Source of the DNA: Bradyrhizobium paxllaeri
GTDB taxonomy: Bacteria; Pseudomonadota; Alphaproteobacteria; Rhizobiales; Xanthobacteraceae
Length of the DNA stretch: 64,000 bases
Assembly: GCF_001693515.2 (NCBI RefSeq)
Contig: NZ_CP042968.1
Location: 6,014,001 to 6,078,000 of the forward strand
Reading direction: 5' to 3'
Shown here: piece by piece, positions 34,001 to 42,481 of the stretch
How the letters are laid out: each line of letters opens with the position of its first letter
Numbering within the stretch: the first letter of the stretch is position 1
Program-made: the position numbers and the translations under genes
Notes under the pieces: generated by a model
Seen by the model: only the letters and a program-made list of their open reading frames with translations
What the model was told of the DNA's origin: nothing
Databases searched by the model: none

Positions 34001-34274
34001 TGACGATGCCGCGGCTGCGGCGAACTGCCGTGCGCATGGCGATCAAGGCCGGCTCGAGGCGGGAAATCGCTTCCTCGGGGTCGAGCTCCGAAATCAGATC
34101 GGTCGAACGCTGCAGGTCGGAGCAAAGCACGGTGAGGAATTTCCGCTCGCCGGCAATACGGCCGCGCGCTTCGGAAACAGATGGGCTCACTGGATGGTTG
34201 GGCGCGGCCGCGCCGCATGCAGAGCAAAACAGATCGCCAGCTCTCAGCGTCGACGAACAGACCTGGCAAGACAC
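31074..34274 (-). CDS. Adenylate cyclase / AAA ATPase / TPR fusion
   Basis: A 1066-residue multidomain signalling protein. Residues 3-20 form a zinc knuckle (CQVC and CSAC pairs). A class III nucleotide cyclase domain spans about 40-210: metal Asp in LCSDLQRSTD, second site in KEGGDGLIALFGAP, then GVHSGYVV. A linker leads to an AAA-type ATPase at about 240-520, with P-loop IVGTAGIGKSR and Walker B VLLLEDLHWID. The C-terminal half (about 600-1060) is TPR-like helical repeats, probably a regulatory sensor as in CyaB/LuxR-type ATPases. It should produce cAMP under ATPase/TPR control in the cytoplasm. The Crp-type gene next door is a plausible receptor. Confidence 0.93.
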   Translation of the reverse strand: MSCQVCSSTLRAGDLFCSACGAAAPNHPVSPSVSEARGRIAGERKFLTVLCSDLQRSTDLISELDPEEAISRLEPALIAMRTAVRRSRGIVSKEGGDGLIALFGAPHADDNHAVLACHAALELVRRIKLLNDPELHVRVGVHSGYVVAHVIEADFSSIYEAGGPAVHLVKRFESAANAGQILASESCQSLATGIVTFKALPPKRLEGFPAPVPCYEAVEISGLSRWRARSTGGLSSFVGRNEQISQLERTAQLVGPSGKIAAIVGTAGIGKSRVVHEFVATLRQRDWQVIEAEGNPLEQAVPYALLKKLLQSALQPENLVVADQAGSSEVLASADAEVWPAALNSVLDQPVGDPRWRNLEPLLRRRVIIDAVRNMLDRMVSSRPTVLLLEDLHWIDGQSETVVEALMSLAATRPLLVLLTWRTEYTPEWLENRDVLRIWLRSLDAASANMLLDNLLGTAPDLDALKARILRHTGQIPLFIEEVARQFINRRDAGGIGGDASWDTLEIPPTVQGVIASRIDRLPKEDKALLQLASVLGPRVSPNLLATVTDMPAAQLQSRLWSLEVLDFLEEVRSVPSVEYVFAHDLIREVAYESILRSQREVLHRRILTALEATSVGREEDVAEALCHHAIKSQDWSKVDRYGHLAARKAFARSAFRDATEYFKAAMDAVDMQPESTAREQRAIDLRIEARLSFVSFGSIEEWFSLGQDGEARSRKIGDEKRRLASIAIRAAALNFYGTPYEAIAVAEEAVALANQMNNSPWLCFVEYGLGQSYFLAGRFRDAQRHLAKATALLASAPNNVPPGTTGSSLLVLCRMMSAIVHAWLGEFDEAEHCSEEASILAETNDRPYDMIAADYGRGVVQLMRGDFEEAESALDQALRVSRESEVRLFQPLIMSALGSLYSQQGHAVRATEILLRAKDEADKLGHETSKVAVSAYLGAAYGQLGEVQHALSLLHACEASARQKGYAGIEALAASAEANILASQGGHLLEEAMDCLQRTIEFTAKLGALPFLGTAKGLLSRLLAASGRTDEAREELVQAITLFDQSKMTVHLERAKAELSNFSDI

Positions 34275-34621
34275 CCTCAGCTTCCTCCATCCACCTTGTT
34301 CAGACTAGCGAAAGATCGTGGGCGAACAAGCCTTTACGTCAGCAGTCGGGATCGGTGGGCGTTCGGACGGACAAGCCATGGTGCACTGGATCTCGGAGGG
34401 ATCTGAAGGCAATTGATTCAAACATAACCGGGATTCTCCTAGCAGATAACATGCCATGCAACTAGGGGATGCCGGACAGCCCGCCATGTCATACATGGCT
34501 CCGTGAACCTTTCCTCCATGCGCGGCACTAACGGCTCAGATTGACCGTTGCCCCCACCCGCGCACGGGACCGAATAGGCTTGAGCCGGCGCCCCTTGATC
34601 TGTCTTTTAAGGAGAATATCC

Positions 34622-34894
34622 ATGACGAAATTCGCCTTGCTGGGCGTAGCCGCCCTCCTTTCCACTGCCGTCTCAGCGCCGGCCGCCGCGCAGGAGGTCG
34701 TCTACAATCCCGGCTACTGCGCGCAGTTCTATCCGAACGCAAACTGCCAGAACAAGGGAGCCAACAGCCCCTATACCGGCGACTACCAGCGGCGAAACCA
34801 GATTCGCGGAGCTTATGCGTGGGGGGTTAGTCCCTGTGCGATGGGCGCTGACTACTATGTCGGCCGCGGCGGGCGCCGTTACGCCTGCTATTGA
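34622..34894 (+). CDS. Small exported protein with CAQFYPNANC motif
   Basis: A 90-residue protein with a signal peptide (MTKFALLGVAALLSTAVSAPAAAQ). The mature part has four Cys (GYCAQFYPNANC, SPCAMGADYY, and C-terminal RYACY) and is rich in Tyr, Gly and Asn, suggesting two disulphides. AAGGAGAATATCC before the ATG fixes the start; earlier in-frame codons are not coding. Similar small Tyr/Gly exported proteins recur in Bradyrhizobium. Function is unknown. Confidence 0.75.
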   Translation: MTKFALLGVAALLSTAVSAPAAAQEVVYNPGYCAQFYPNANCQNKGANSPYTGDYQRRNQIRGAYAWGVSPCAMGADYYVGRGGRRYACY

Positions 34895-34945
34895 TTGCGG
34901 GACCGGCCGCTGGCTGCAGGCGCCTGTGGCGCTATGCGCCGGCGG

Positions 34946-35914
34946 CTATTCCTTGGCGATTCCCGTTTCCTTGATCACGCGCTCATACTTCGCGAGCTGA
35001 TCGCGCGTCATGGCACGCAGCTCCTCGGCTGAACTGCCGCGCACCGCAAAACCCAGCTCTTCAAGTTTTCGGCGCACATCCTGATCGCCGACGGCCTTCA
35101 GCACCTCGGCGTTCAGCCGGGCAATAATATCCTTCGGGGTGCCAGCAGGCGCAAGAATCGCGAACCATGAATTGAAGAAGAAGCCGGGCAAACCTGATTC
35201 CGAGACGGTCGGCACGTCGGGGAATTGCGCCAATCTCTTCTCGGTGGTTACCCCGATCAGCTTGAGCTGGCCGCCACGCACCAGCGTTGCGACGGTGCCC
35301 AGCCCCTGGAAACCGACGGGAATCTGGCCTGCGGCAATGTCGGTTGCAGCCTGGGTGGCCCCTTTATACGGCACATGCGTCAACGAGATGCCGGCAGCCG
35401 ACGCGAACATCGCCATCGCCAGATGCTGCGGGCTTCCCGGTCCGCCGGAGCCATAATCGATCTTGCCGGGTGTTGCCTTCGCAGCCGCGATCAGATCCGC
35501 TGCACTCTTGATGGGTGCCTGATTGCTGGCAATCAGCCCCCATTCCACCGTCGCGACCAGCGACACCTGTTCAAAGTCCTTCAGAATATCCCAGCGCATC
35601 TTGGATTGAAGGTTCGGCACCATGGTCATGATGCTGTCGTTGAACCCACCGATCGTGTAGCCATCCGGCTCAGCCCGGGCGACGGCCTCCGCCCCGATCA
35701 GCCCTGATGCGCCGGGCTGATTCAGGATCACGATTTGCTGGCCCATATTGTCGGCCATCTTCTGGGTCACGATCCGCGCAGCGACATCGACCGCGCTGGC
35801 CGCGGCCAGCGGCACGATCATCTTGATGGGGCGGTCCGGATAGTTCGCTTGAGCGAGCGCCTGGTGGCTTGAAAACAGCGCGAACGCTGGAATCAGAAAA
35901 TGGATCAAGCGCAT
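34946..35914 (-). CDS. Bug/TctC-family solute-binding protein
   Basis: A 322-residue periplasmic receptor of the tripartite tricarboxylate transporter family. Signal peptide FLIPAFALFSSHQALA; then PDRPIKMIVPLAAASAVDVAARIVTQKM, NQPGASGLIGAEAVARAEPDGYTIG and YKGATQAATDIAAGQIPVGFQG, the standard Bug landmarks. Many family members bind carboxylates. No TctA/TctB membrane genes are near, so it is one of the orphan receptors typical of beta- and alphaproteobacteria. GGGGAG precedes the ATG at 35914. It follows the phosphodiesterase operon in the same direction with a 160-base gap. Confidence 0.92.
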   Translation of the reverse strand: MRLIHFLIPAFALFSSHQALAQANYPDRPIKMIVPLAAASAVDVAARIVTQKMADNMGQQIVILNQPGASGLIGAEAVARAEPDGYTIGGFNDSIMTMVPNLQSKMRWDILKDFEQVSLVATVEWGLIASNQAPIKSAADLIAAAKATPGKIDYGSGGPGSPQHLAMAMFASAAGISLTHVPYKGATQAATDIAAGQIPVGFQGLGTVATLVRGGQLKLIGVTTEKRLAQFPDVPTVSESGLPGFFFNSWFAILAPAGTPKDIIARLNAEVLKAVGDQDVRRKLEELGFAVRGSSAEELRAMTRDQLAKYERVIKETGIAKE

Positions 35915-36074
35915 TTGTGCTCCCCAAACCTTATCCGCGGCAAAATTGCCTAGTCGAAGCCGCGATTTTCTTGGAGAAAGTGTGCGCGCGAACGTCTCGT
36001 TTTGCAATCGGCCCAGAAGCGAAATGGCCCGACCGGCGAATCAATCCGCCAGGCCAACCGGCAGGACGCAGCAG

Positions 36075-36914
36075 CTAAAGCAACTTTCCATCTGGTCCAA
36101 AAAACGGATGCGGACCGTCGAAACTCCCGATCGGGACCTGGTGGGTGACGATGGTGCCGCCTCCCTCACCAGGAAACCAGCTGTGAAGATGGAAGGCCGG
36201 CGGCTCGACCTTGAAAGAGGGCCCGCGCAGCTCGGCCAGGTCGAGGTCGACCGCATGATTCGGAGCCGGACAGATTGTGGTCGGCACGCCCGCAAACATG
36301 GTCAGCGCCGCGCGGTGCACATGCCCGGTTGCGATCAATTGCACGCGCGGATGACGGCGCACGATCGGCGCCAGGTCGCTTGCGTTGAGGAGATTCTGGC
36401 GGTCCATGTGCCAGATGCCCGCCTTGAACGGCGGGTGGTGTAGAAACAGCAGGGCTGGCCGGTCGGGCGACGAAGCCAGGGTTGCGTCAAGCCATTGCAG
36501 CGAGGCCCCTTCGAGTTCGCCGTGCGGCTTCCGATCCACACTTGAGTCGAGCAACAGCAGATCGAGCTCAGCCACTTCGATCTTCTGGTTGAGTGGTCCG
36601 GATACGAAGGCGTACGAAGCGGAAGGAAACGCGGCGCGCATTAACTCGCGCGAATCGTGATTGCCGGGGATAGCGGCAAATGGAAGTTTCAGCGGCGCCA
36701 GCAACCGCTTGAGATATTGATATTCCTCTGCCGTCGGCGTATCAGCCAGATCGCCCGAAATCACCACAAAATTGGGTGTCGGCTCGAACTCGTTCAGGGC
36801 AGCCACACAACGTTCGAGCGCCTTTGCCGTATCCACTCTGCCATAGGCGAGCGATCCCGGCGGCTTGATATGCAGGTCGGAAATCTGGGCAATATAAATC
36901 GGCTTTGGCGACAT
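36075..36914 (-). CDS. Metallophosphoesterase, CpdA/GpdQ type
   Basis: A 279-residue phosphodiesterase of the calcineurin-like superfamily. All metal motifs are present: D-x-H as ISDLHIKPPG, GD as VISGDLAD, GNHD as AIPGNHDSREL, H as LLFLHHPPF and GHVH as LIATGHVHRAAL. Relatives hydrolyse cyclic nucleotides (CpdA) or glycerophosphodiesters (GpdQ). It starts 8 bases after the ABC ATPase gene and ends that operon, so it probably acts on the imported compound, which would then be a phosphodiester; alternatively it degrades cAMP. No signal peptide, hence cytoplasmic. Confidence 0.9.
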   Translation of the reverse strand: MSPKPIYIAQISDLHIKPPGSLAYGRVDTAKALERCVAALNEFEPTPNFVVISGDLADTPTAEEYQYLKRLLAPLKLPFAAIPGNHDSRELMRAAFPSASYAFVSGPLNQKIEVAELDLLLLDSSVDRKPHGELEGASLQWLDATLASSPDRPALLFLHHPPFKAGIWHMDRQNLLNASDLAPIVRRHPRVQLIATGHVHRAALTMFAGVPTTICPAPNHAVDLDLAELRGPSFKVEPPAFHLHSWFPGEGGGTIVTHQVPIGSFDGPHPFFGPDGKLL

Positions 36915-36922
36915 CGGCCTTC

Positions 36923-37984
36923 TCAGTTCTCGGGCGGCAGCAGACGGACAGCGTCGGGTGAAATCAATAGTCCGATCCGTTCACCCGGCCTTGCTTGAAC
37001 CGTATTCGGTGCGTCGACCGTGAGCAACCTGCTGGATGCGCCACTGACGACCAGCCTTTGCCTGTCTCCGATGAAGCTGACGCTGTCGATCGTGCCCGAA
37101 AGCGACGCACTTCTGGCTACCGCTACGTGGATGGTTTCCGGGCGGATCATCGCAACCGCCGCCGGCATGTCACCATCGCAATGAATCGGCTGCCGCCCGC
37201 CCGGCAACACGAGATGACCGTCCTCGATGGCCGCTTCGACGATATTCGCGGCACCGATGAATTCGGCGACGAAGCGACTTCGCGGCGTGAAGTAGATCTC
37301 CCGCGGCGTGCCGATCTGGGCAATTGCGCCCCTCTGCATGACGACAATGCGATCACCGAGCTCCATCGCCTCGGACTGATCATGCGTCACGTAAATCGTG
37401 GTGATACCGAGCGCACGCAGCAGGCGATTCAGCTCCCCGCGCAGCCGGTCGCGCAACGCAGCATCAAGCGCGGTCAAGGGTTCGTCCAGCAACAGGATGC
37501 CCGGCCGGATCGCGACCGCGCGCGCCAGCGCCACGCGCTGACGTTGGCCACCGGAAAGCTGGTCGATGCGGCGGTTCTCGAGGCCCGAAATGTTGGTCAG
37601 CGCCACCAGTTCGGCGACGCGCGCCGCCCGCTCCTTGTCCGGCATCCCGCGAATCTTCAGGCCATAGCCGATATTGTCTGCGACGGTCATGTTGGGGAAA
37701 AGCGCGTAGGACTGAAACACCATGCCGACATTGCGCCGCTCGATCGGCACCGCCGTCATGTCCTTGCCGTCGAACAGCACCCTGCCGCCGGCATCGGGCC
37801 GCTCGAGCCCCGCAATGATGCGCAGCATGGTGGTCTTGCCGCAGCCGGAGGGGCCGAGCAGCACCAGCGTTTCACCGCGGGCGATGTCGAGCGTCGCGGG
37901 TTCGAGCGCGCGCGTTCCGTCGGCAAAGGTCTTGCCGCAAGCCTCGATACGCACCGAGGCGCCGTGTCCGGCCTCCGCACTCAT
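36923..37984 (-). CDS. ABC ATPase, PotA/FbpC type
   Basis: A 353-residue ATPase: Walker A GPSGCGKTTM, Q loop MVFQSYALFPNMTVADNI, signature [16 protein letters not shown], Walker B ILLLDEPLTALDA, H-loop VTHDQSEAMELGDR, and a C-terminal TOBE-type domain (about 245-353) with the Pro/Glu-rich MIRPETIHVAV. The Met at 37984 overlaps the permease stop by 4 bases and starts the fold; the longer frame upstream is a shadow of the permease. Family members carry ferric iron, polyamines or phosphonates. Confidence 0.93.
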   Translation of the reverse strand: MSAEAGHGASVRIEACGKTFADGTRALEPATLDIARGETLVLLGPSGCGKTTMLRIIAGLERPDAGGRVLFDGKDMTAVPIERRNVGMVFQSYALFPNMTVADNIGYGLKIRGMPDKERAARVAELVALTNISGLENRRIDQLSGGQRQRVALARAVAIRPGILLLDEPLTALDAALRDRLRGELNRLLRALGITTIYVTHDQSEAMELGDRIVVMQRGAIAQIGTPREIYFTPRSRFVAEFIGAANIVEAAIEDGHLVLPGGRQPIHCDGDMPAAVAMIRPETIHVAVARSASLSGTIDSVSFIGDRQRLVVSGASSRLLTVDAPNTVQARPGERIGLLISPDAVRLLPPEN

Positions 37985-38766
37985 TTCTTTATTTCCTTCT
38001 CGGCGAACAACTGCATGGCAACCAGCAGCGGAATGATCATTACGAAGAAGATCAGCGTATAGGCGGAAGCGACCTCGAGCCGCATCGAGGCATAGCTGTC
38101 GGCGAGCCCGATCGGCAACGTCTTGGTCAACGGCGTATGCAGCATCCAGGTCAGGTTGAATTCGCCAAGCGACAGCGTCACCACCATCAGGCTGCCCGCC
38201 AATATACCCGGCAGAGCATTGGGCACGATTACGTCGCGGAAGCGCCGCCACGGCGATGCGCCGAGCGATGCCGCGCCCTCGTCCAGCGTTTTAATGTCAA
38301 CGGTCGCGAATACCGCCATGACCGATCGCACCATGAAGGGCATCGTGAAGATGACGTGGCCCACAAGAATGAACAGCCAGGAGCGGCGAAAATTGCCGAA
38401 GCCCCCGTAGGTCAGGAGCAGTGCCAGCGCGATGGCGAGGCCTGGAATCGCCAACGGCAGGGTGATGATTTCTTCGACGATCCGTGACAGCCGCCCGCCC
38501 CGCACATGCAAGGCATAGGCGGCCGGAACGCCTGCGGCGAGTGTCACGGCAAGAGTCGCGAAGGCAACGACGAACGACAGCAGGATGGTGCCGGCATAGA
38601 GCTCCCACACCTGCATTACCCATTGCAGGGTGACGCCGGACTGGATACCGCGAAAGTAATTCACCGTGACGCCGGCAGAGATCGACAGGATCGCGGGCAC
38701 CACCAGGAAGGAGGCGACCAGCAGCGTGAAAATGAGTTGGCCGGTGAAGATCAGGCGGTCGCGCAT
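37981..38766 (-). CDS. ABC permease (second of the operon)
   Basis: A 261-residue permease with six hydrophobic segments. The EAA loop is TLDEGAASLGASPWRRFRDVIVPNALPGI, contacting the ATPase. Similar to PotC/PhnV-type permeases. The ATG at 38766 lies 4 bases after the stop of the preceding permease. Overlaps the ATPase gene by 4 bases. Confidence 0.9.
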   Translation of the reverse strand: MRDRLIFTGQLIFTLLVASFLVVPAILSISAGVTVNYFRGIQSGVTLQWVMQVWELYAGTILLSFVVAFATLAVTLAAGVPAAYALHVRGGRLSRIVEEIITLPLAIPGLAIALALLLTYGGFGNFRRSWLFILVGHVIFTMPFMVRSVMAVFATVDIKTLDEGAASLGASPWRRFRDVIVPNALPGILAGSLMVVTLSLGEFNLTWMLHTPLTKTLPIGLADSYASMRLEVASAYTLIFFVMIIPLLVAMQLFAEKEIKK

Positions 38767-38770
38767 GGTC

Positions 38771-39586
38771 TCATCCGGCAGCCGCGACGGCGCTTCCGCT
38801 GAAGGAACGGGCAAGCGCAAGAATGAACCAGGTGATGATGCCAAGGCCGACCGACAGCGCGGCGGAAATCGACAAATTCGCAGCCAGCGTGAACTCGGTA
38901 TAGATCAGCATCGGCAGCACATCGATGTTCGTCGCCAACGTGAACGCCGTGCCGAACGCCCCCATCGCGGTCGCAAAAGCAATAGCACCGGAGGCGACGA
39001 AGGCTGGCGCCAGCGCTGGCAGAACCACGTCGCGCTGCACCGCCCATGGGCCCGCACCCAGCGAACGCGCGGCCTCCTCCAGGCCGACATCGAGCTTCTG
39101 TACCGCCGCCATGACCGTGAGAATAACGCGCGGGATGGAGAAATAGAGATAACCGAGAAACAGGCCGTAGATCGAATAGGCAAAGACCAGCTTCTCGCCA
39201 AACAGGCGGTTGGAGAAGTCGCCGATCAGGCCCTGTCGGCCGGCAAGCAGAATGATCATGAAGCCGACCACCACGCCGGGAAACGCCAGTGGAAAGGTCA
39301 ACATCGCAATCAGAACGGCGCGGCCGGGGAAACGATGCCGCTGCAGGAACATCCCGGCGATCGTCGCCACGACCAGGGTTACGATGGTGGTCGCGGCGGC
39401 GAGCAGGACCGTGTTGACGAGGGTCGCACGGTAACGCGGCTCGGCCAGGATCGCGAGATATCCCGCAAGCCCCTGCGGTCCCCCTGCCCCGGTTACGACC
39501 AGCCGCCCCATCGGCAACAGGAAAAATGCCGCTGTCACTGCCGCAAGCGGCAGCAAGCATAACCAGACAAAGGACCTATGTGACAT
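38771..39586 (-). CDS. ABC permease (first of the operon)
   Basis: A 271-residue permease with six hydrophobic segments, starting MSHRSFVWLCLLPLAAVTAAFFLL. The EAA loop is GLEEAARSLGAGPWAVQRDVVLPALAPAF. It resembles PotB/PhnU-type permeases. It lies 37 bases after the binding-protein gene and is followed within 4 bases by the second permease. Confidence 0.9.
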   Translation of the reverse strand: MSHRSFVWLCLLPLAAVTAAFFLLPMGRLVVTGAGGPQGLAGYLAILAEPRYRATLVNTVLLAAATTIVTLVVATIAGMFLQRHRFPGRAVLIAMLTFPLAFPGVVVGFMIILLAGRQGLIGDFSNRLFGEKLVFAYSIYGLFLGYLYFSIPRVILTVMAAVQKLDVGLEEAARSLGAGPWAVQRDVVLPALAPAFVASGAIAFATAMGAFGTAFTLATNIDVLPMLIYTEFTLAANLSISAALSVGLGIITWFILALARSFSGSAVAAAG

Positions 39587-39623
39587 CAGAGGTTAGCGCC
39601 CCGGCGAGAGGCGTCATATTGCC

Positions 39624-40631
39624 TTAGCGGACCTCGGCGAGATAGCGGTCGACGAAGCCTTTTTGCATGTTTTCCATCTGCCCCCAGTCGACATTCTTCG
39701 CGCGCGCGTAATCGCTGTCAGGCAGGAACTTCTTCTTTACGGCTTCGGGCAGTTCGATCGGCCTCGCCGGACGGAGATAGGCATTGGTCCAGATCGCCTG
39801 GCCCTTGTCGGACAGGAGATAGTCCAGCACCTTCTTGGCCTTCTCCTTGTTGGGCGCATTCTTGACGAGGCCGACGACATACGGAAACACCACCGATCCC
39901 TCGCAGGGGATCACGAACTCAAAATTTCCCTTCTCCGAGTATTTCGCGCGATAGGCGTTGAAATCATAGTCGAACAGGATCGGCATCTCGCCGGAGACGA
40001 CGCGGGCGTAGGAAGTCTGCTTGGGAACGATCGGATCGTTCTTGCGTAGATCCTTGAAGAACTTGATGGCGGGATCGAAGTTTGCTTCGGAACCGCCGAG
40101 CGCCAGATTGACCGCAACCGCGCCGACATAGCCGACCGCGGCCGACGACGGATCGAGATAGCCGACCATGCCCTTATAGTCAGGCTTCAGGAGATCCTTC
40201 CAGCAGGCCGGTACCGGCTTGCCGCCGAGCGCATCCTTGTTCACGAACAGGCCGAGCGTACCGGAATGAATCGTGGTCCAGTAACCATCGGCATCCTTCA
40301 GGCCGGCGGAGACCTGATCCGATTTGGCCGGTTTGTAGGGCTCGAGTGCGTCCTGCGCCTTGGCCTTCATGCCGAAGGTGACACCGAAATAACCGATATC
40401 GCCGACCGGGTTGTTCTTCTCGGCGAGAATCTGCGCCAGTGCCTGGCCTGAATTTTTGTTGTCGTGCGGGATGTCGTAGTTGAGATCAGCCTTGATCGCC
40501 TTGAGCATGGAAGCCCAGTCCGCCCATTCCGGCGGGCAATTGTAGCAAATGACGTCGGCCGCTTTGGCGGATTGCCAGGGCGCGATCAGTGTTAGCGCCA
40601 GCAAGGCAAGAGCAAAACGGGCGATCTTCAT
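39624..40631 (-). CDS. ABC substrate-binding protein, family 1 (Fe/polyamine/phosphonate type)
   Basis: A 335-residue periplasmic receptor with signal peptide FALALLALTLIAPWQSAKAA. It has a type II fold like FbpA/PotD/PhnS: YNCPPEWADWASMLKAIKADL, then LAEKNNPVGDIGYFGVTFGM, CWKDLLKPDYKGMVGYLDPSSAAVG and KKVLDYLLSDKGQAIWTNAYLRP. It heads the operon SBP-permease-permease-ATPase-phosphodiesterase. No Tyr pair typical of iron binding is obvious, and the terminal phosphodiesterase favours a phosphorus compound. A 185-base region separates it from the divergent dehydrogenase. Confidence 0.9.
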   Translation of the reverse strand: MKIARFALALLALTLIAPWQSAKAADVICYNCPPEWADWASMLKAIKADLNYDIPHDNKNSGQALAQILAEKNNPVGDIGYFGVTFGMKAKAQDALEPYKPAKSDQVSAGLKDADGYWTTIHSGTLGLFVNKDALGGKPVPACWKDLLKPDYKGMVGYLDPSSAAVGYVGAVAVNLALGGSEANFDPAIKFFKDLRKNDPIVPKQTSYARVVSGEMPILFDYDFNAYRAKYSEKGNFEFVIPCEGSVVFPYVVGLVKNAPNKEKAKKVLDYLLSDKGQAIWTNAYLRPARPIELPEAVKKKFLPDSDYARAKNVDWGQMENMQKGFVDRYLAEVR

Positions 40632-40816
40632 GGGTCACTCCAGCTTCAAAAGTGGCAGTTGAGGATTTCAACACCAACCGGAGTGCAAGTATAGGCCGCG
40701 TATGAAGGTTTTGCGACGAAGCATTTTGCTATGCAGCAAACCCGGCAGCGCGTCGTCATCCAGCAATTTCGTCGGCCGGAGATTTCCGGTAGCATCCGGC
40801 GCGAGAGGAGACGCTC

Positions 40817-41971
40817 ATGTATCAACCTTCAGGCGTAAAGACCTCGCCGGACTTTCCCATTCCCAATCGGATGAAGGCCTGGGTGCTGGGCGATCCGGAT
40901 CAACTTGAACTGCGGGAAAAGCCGGTACCCGTTCCCGCGCGCGCCGAAGTGCTGGTCCGGATTGATGCCGTTGCGATATGTGCCACCGATCTCGAAATCA
41001 TTCATTCAGGTTCACCGGCCAGCATCCAGGGCGGCCTGCCCTTCAACAGAAATTTCACGCCGGGCCACGAATATATGGGTACAGTCGCGGCGCTAGGGCC
41101 CGACGTCGACGAATTCCAGATCGGAGAGCGGATCAGCGTGGAGATCCACGCCGGCTGCGGCCAGTGCAAGCGCTGCCGCCAGGGCATGTACACGTCATGC
41201 CTGAACTACGGGAAGCCGGACAAGGGCCATCGCGCGAACGGTTTCACGACGGACGGCGGTTTTGCCGAATACGCCGTCAATCACATCAATACGCTGGCGC
41301 GGGTGCCCGACACCATGAGCGACGCCGAGGCAACGCTCGTGGTTACCGCAGGCACCTCGATGTATGGGCTGACAGAGTTGGGGGGATTGGTTGCCGGCGA
41401 GAGCGTCGTGGTGATCGGTCCGGGACCGATCGGACTACTCGCAGTGGCCGTCGCAAAGGCGCTGGGCGCCAGTCCGGTCATTCTGACCGGAACGCGCAAC
41501 GGCAGGCTCGCGATCGGCCGCGAACTCGGGGCCGACCGCGTTATCAATATCAACGACGAAGACGCGGTTGCGGTTGTCAAACAGCTCACCGGCGGCATCG
41601 GCGCAGACTATGTGGTCGAATGTGCCGGCAACGAGGCGACAATCAACCAGGCCATTCACATGACCAATCGCGGCGGGAAGATATGTCTCGCCGCATTTCC
41701 ACACGATCCGGTCGTGATGGATCTCGCACATCTCGTGAAGAACAATATCTATGCCTACGGAATCCGTGGCGAAGGTCGCAGCGCCACCCGCCGTGCCATG
41801 GCGCTGATGGCGGAGAAGCGCTTCGACGCGACCAAGATCCACACCCACACATTTCCGCTGACCGACCTACCGACTGCGCTGCGATATGCCCGCGAGCGCG
41901 TCGAAGATGCGATCAAGGTCGTTGTCACCAATCGGAAAGCGGATGCGGTCACAAGAACGGCAGCCGAATAG
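40817..41971 (+). CDS. Zinc-dependent medium-chain alcohol dehydrogenase
   Basis: A 384-residue NAD(P)-dependent dehydrogenase. Catalytic zinc ligands are Cys in AICATDLEI, His-Glu in GHEYMG and a later Glu; the structural zinc Cys are in CGQCKRCRQGMYTSC. The Rossmann motif is VVIGPGPIGLLAVAVAKALGA. Similar to threonine/sorbitol-type polyol dehydrogenases. GAGGAGACGCTC precedes the ATG. Divergent from the ABC operon at 40631; an extra 18 residues precede the usual MKAWVLG start, so an ATG at 40871 is possible. Confidence 0.9.
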   Translation: MYQPSGVKTSPDFPIPNRMKAWVLGDPDQLELREKPVPVPARAEVLVRIDAVAICATDLEIIHSGSPASIQGGLPFNRNFTPGHEYMGTVAALGPDVDEFQIGERISVEIHAGCGQCKRCRQGMYTSCLNYGKPDKGHRANGFTTDGGFAEYAVNHINTLARVPDTMSDAEATLVVTAGTSMYGLTELGGLVAGESVVVIGPGPIGLLAVAVAKALGASPVILTGTRNGRLAIGRELGADRVININDEDAVAVVKQLTGGIGADYVVECAGNEATINQAIHMTNRGGKICLAAFPHDPVVMDLAHLVKNNIYAYGIRGEGRSATRRAMALMAEKRFDATKIHTHTFPLTDLPTALRYARERVEDAIKVVVTNRKADAVTRTAAE

Positions 41972-41987
41972 CACGGGGCGGCAGCGC

Positions 41988-42290
41988 TCACCGCCCTTCG
42001 AACTTCGGTTCTCGCTTTTCCATGAACGCCTTGATGCCTTCCTGCATGTCCTGCGTCTTGAACAGCGGCAGGAGCTGCAGATAGACGCGATGCACATGAT
42101 CGGGGAACGTTTCGTTGAGCCCCATTCGCATCATGCGCTTGGCGGCCTGAACCGCCAGCGGCGCGTTGGCCGCGATCTCGCGCGCCGGTCCCATCAGCTC
42201 AGCCCCCCGCACGACCTCATTGGCAAGGCCCCGTTTGATTGGAATGTGTTGATCCAGCGCTTCGCGGCGTAAATCACATGCACCGCATGC
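41988..42290 (-). pseudogene. Enoyl-CoA hydratase C-terminal remnant
   Basis: The last about 85 residues match the crotonase family C-terminus: RGLANEVVRGAELMGPAREIA, then APLAVQAAKRMMRMGL, HVHRVYLQLLPLFKTQDMQEG and KAFMEKREPKFEGR. The oxyanion-hole residues and catalytic Glu, which lie in the N-terminal two thirds, are absent: before about 42290 the sequence is unrelated. It ends 17 bases from the stop of the convergent dehydrogenase. The next 190 bases (42291-42481) hold nothing recognisable. Confidence 0.78.
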
Positions 42291-42481
42291 GTGAGCGTAG
42301 CCAGGGAAACACCTCAATAGAGCGTGAGGGACATGACGAACGTGGATCACATAGCTAGCCGACTGGAGTGTGTCAGATCGCAGGCACATCGGGCGCGAGC
42401 GCTCCACTACTGCGATCGATTCCACGTTCGGTCGACATCTTCATAGCGTTGAGCATTCACTCTTGGATGCGCCCCGCCGGA

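Noticed and set aside
36995..38062. 355-residue plus-strand frame
   Set aside because: Antisense shadow of the ABC ATPase gene.
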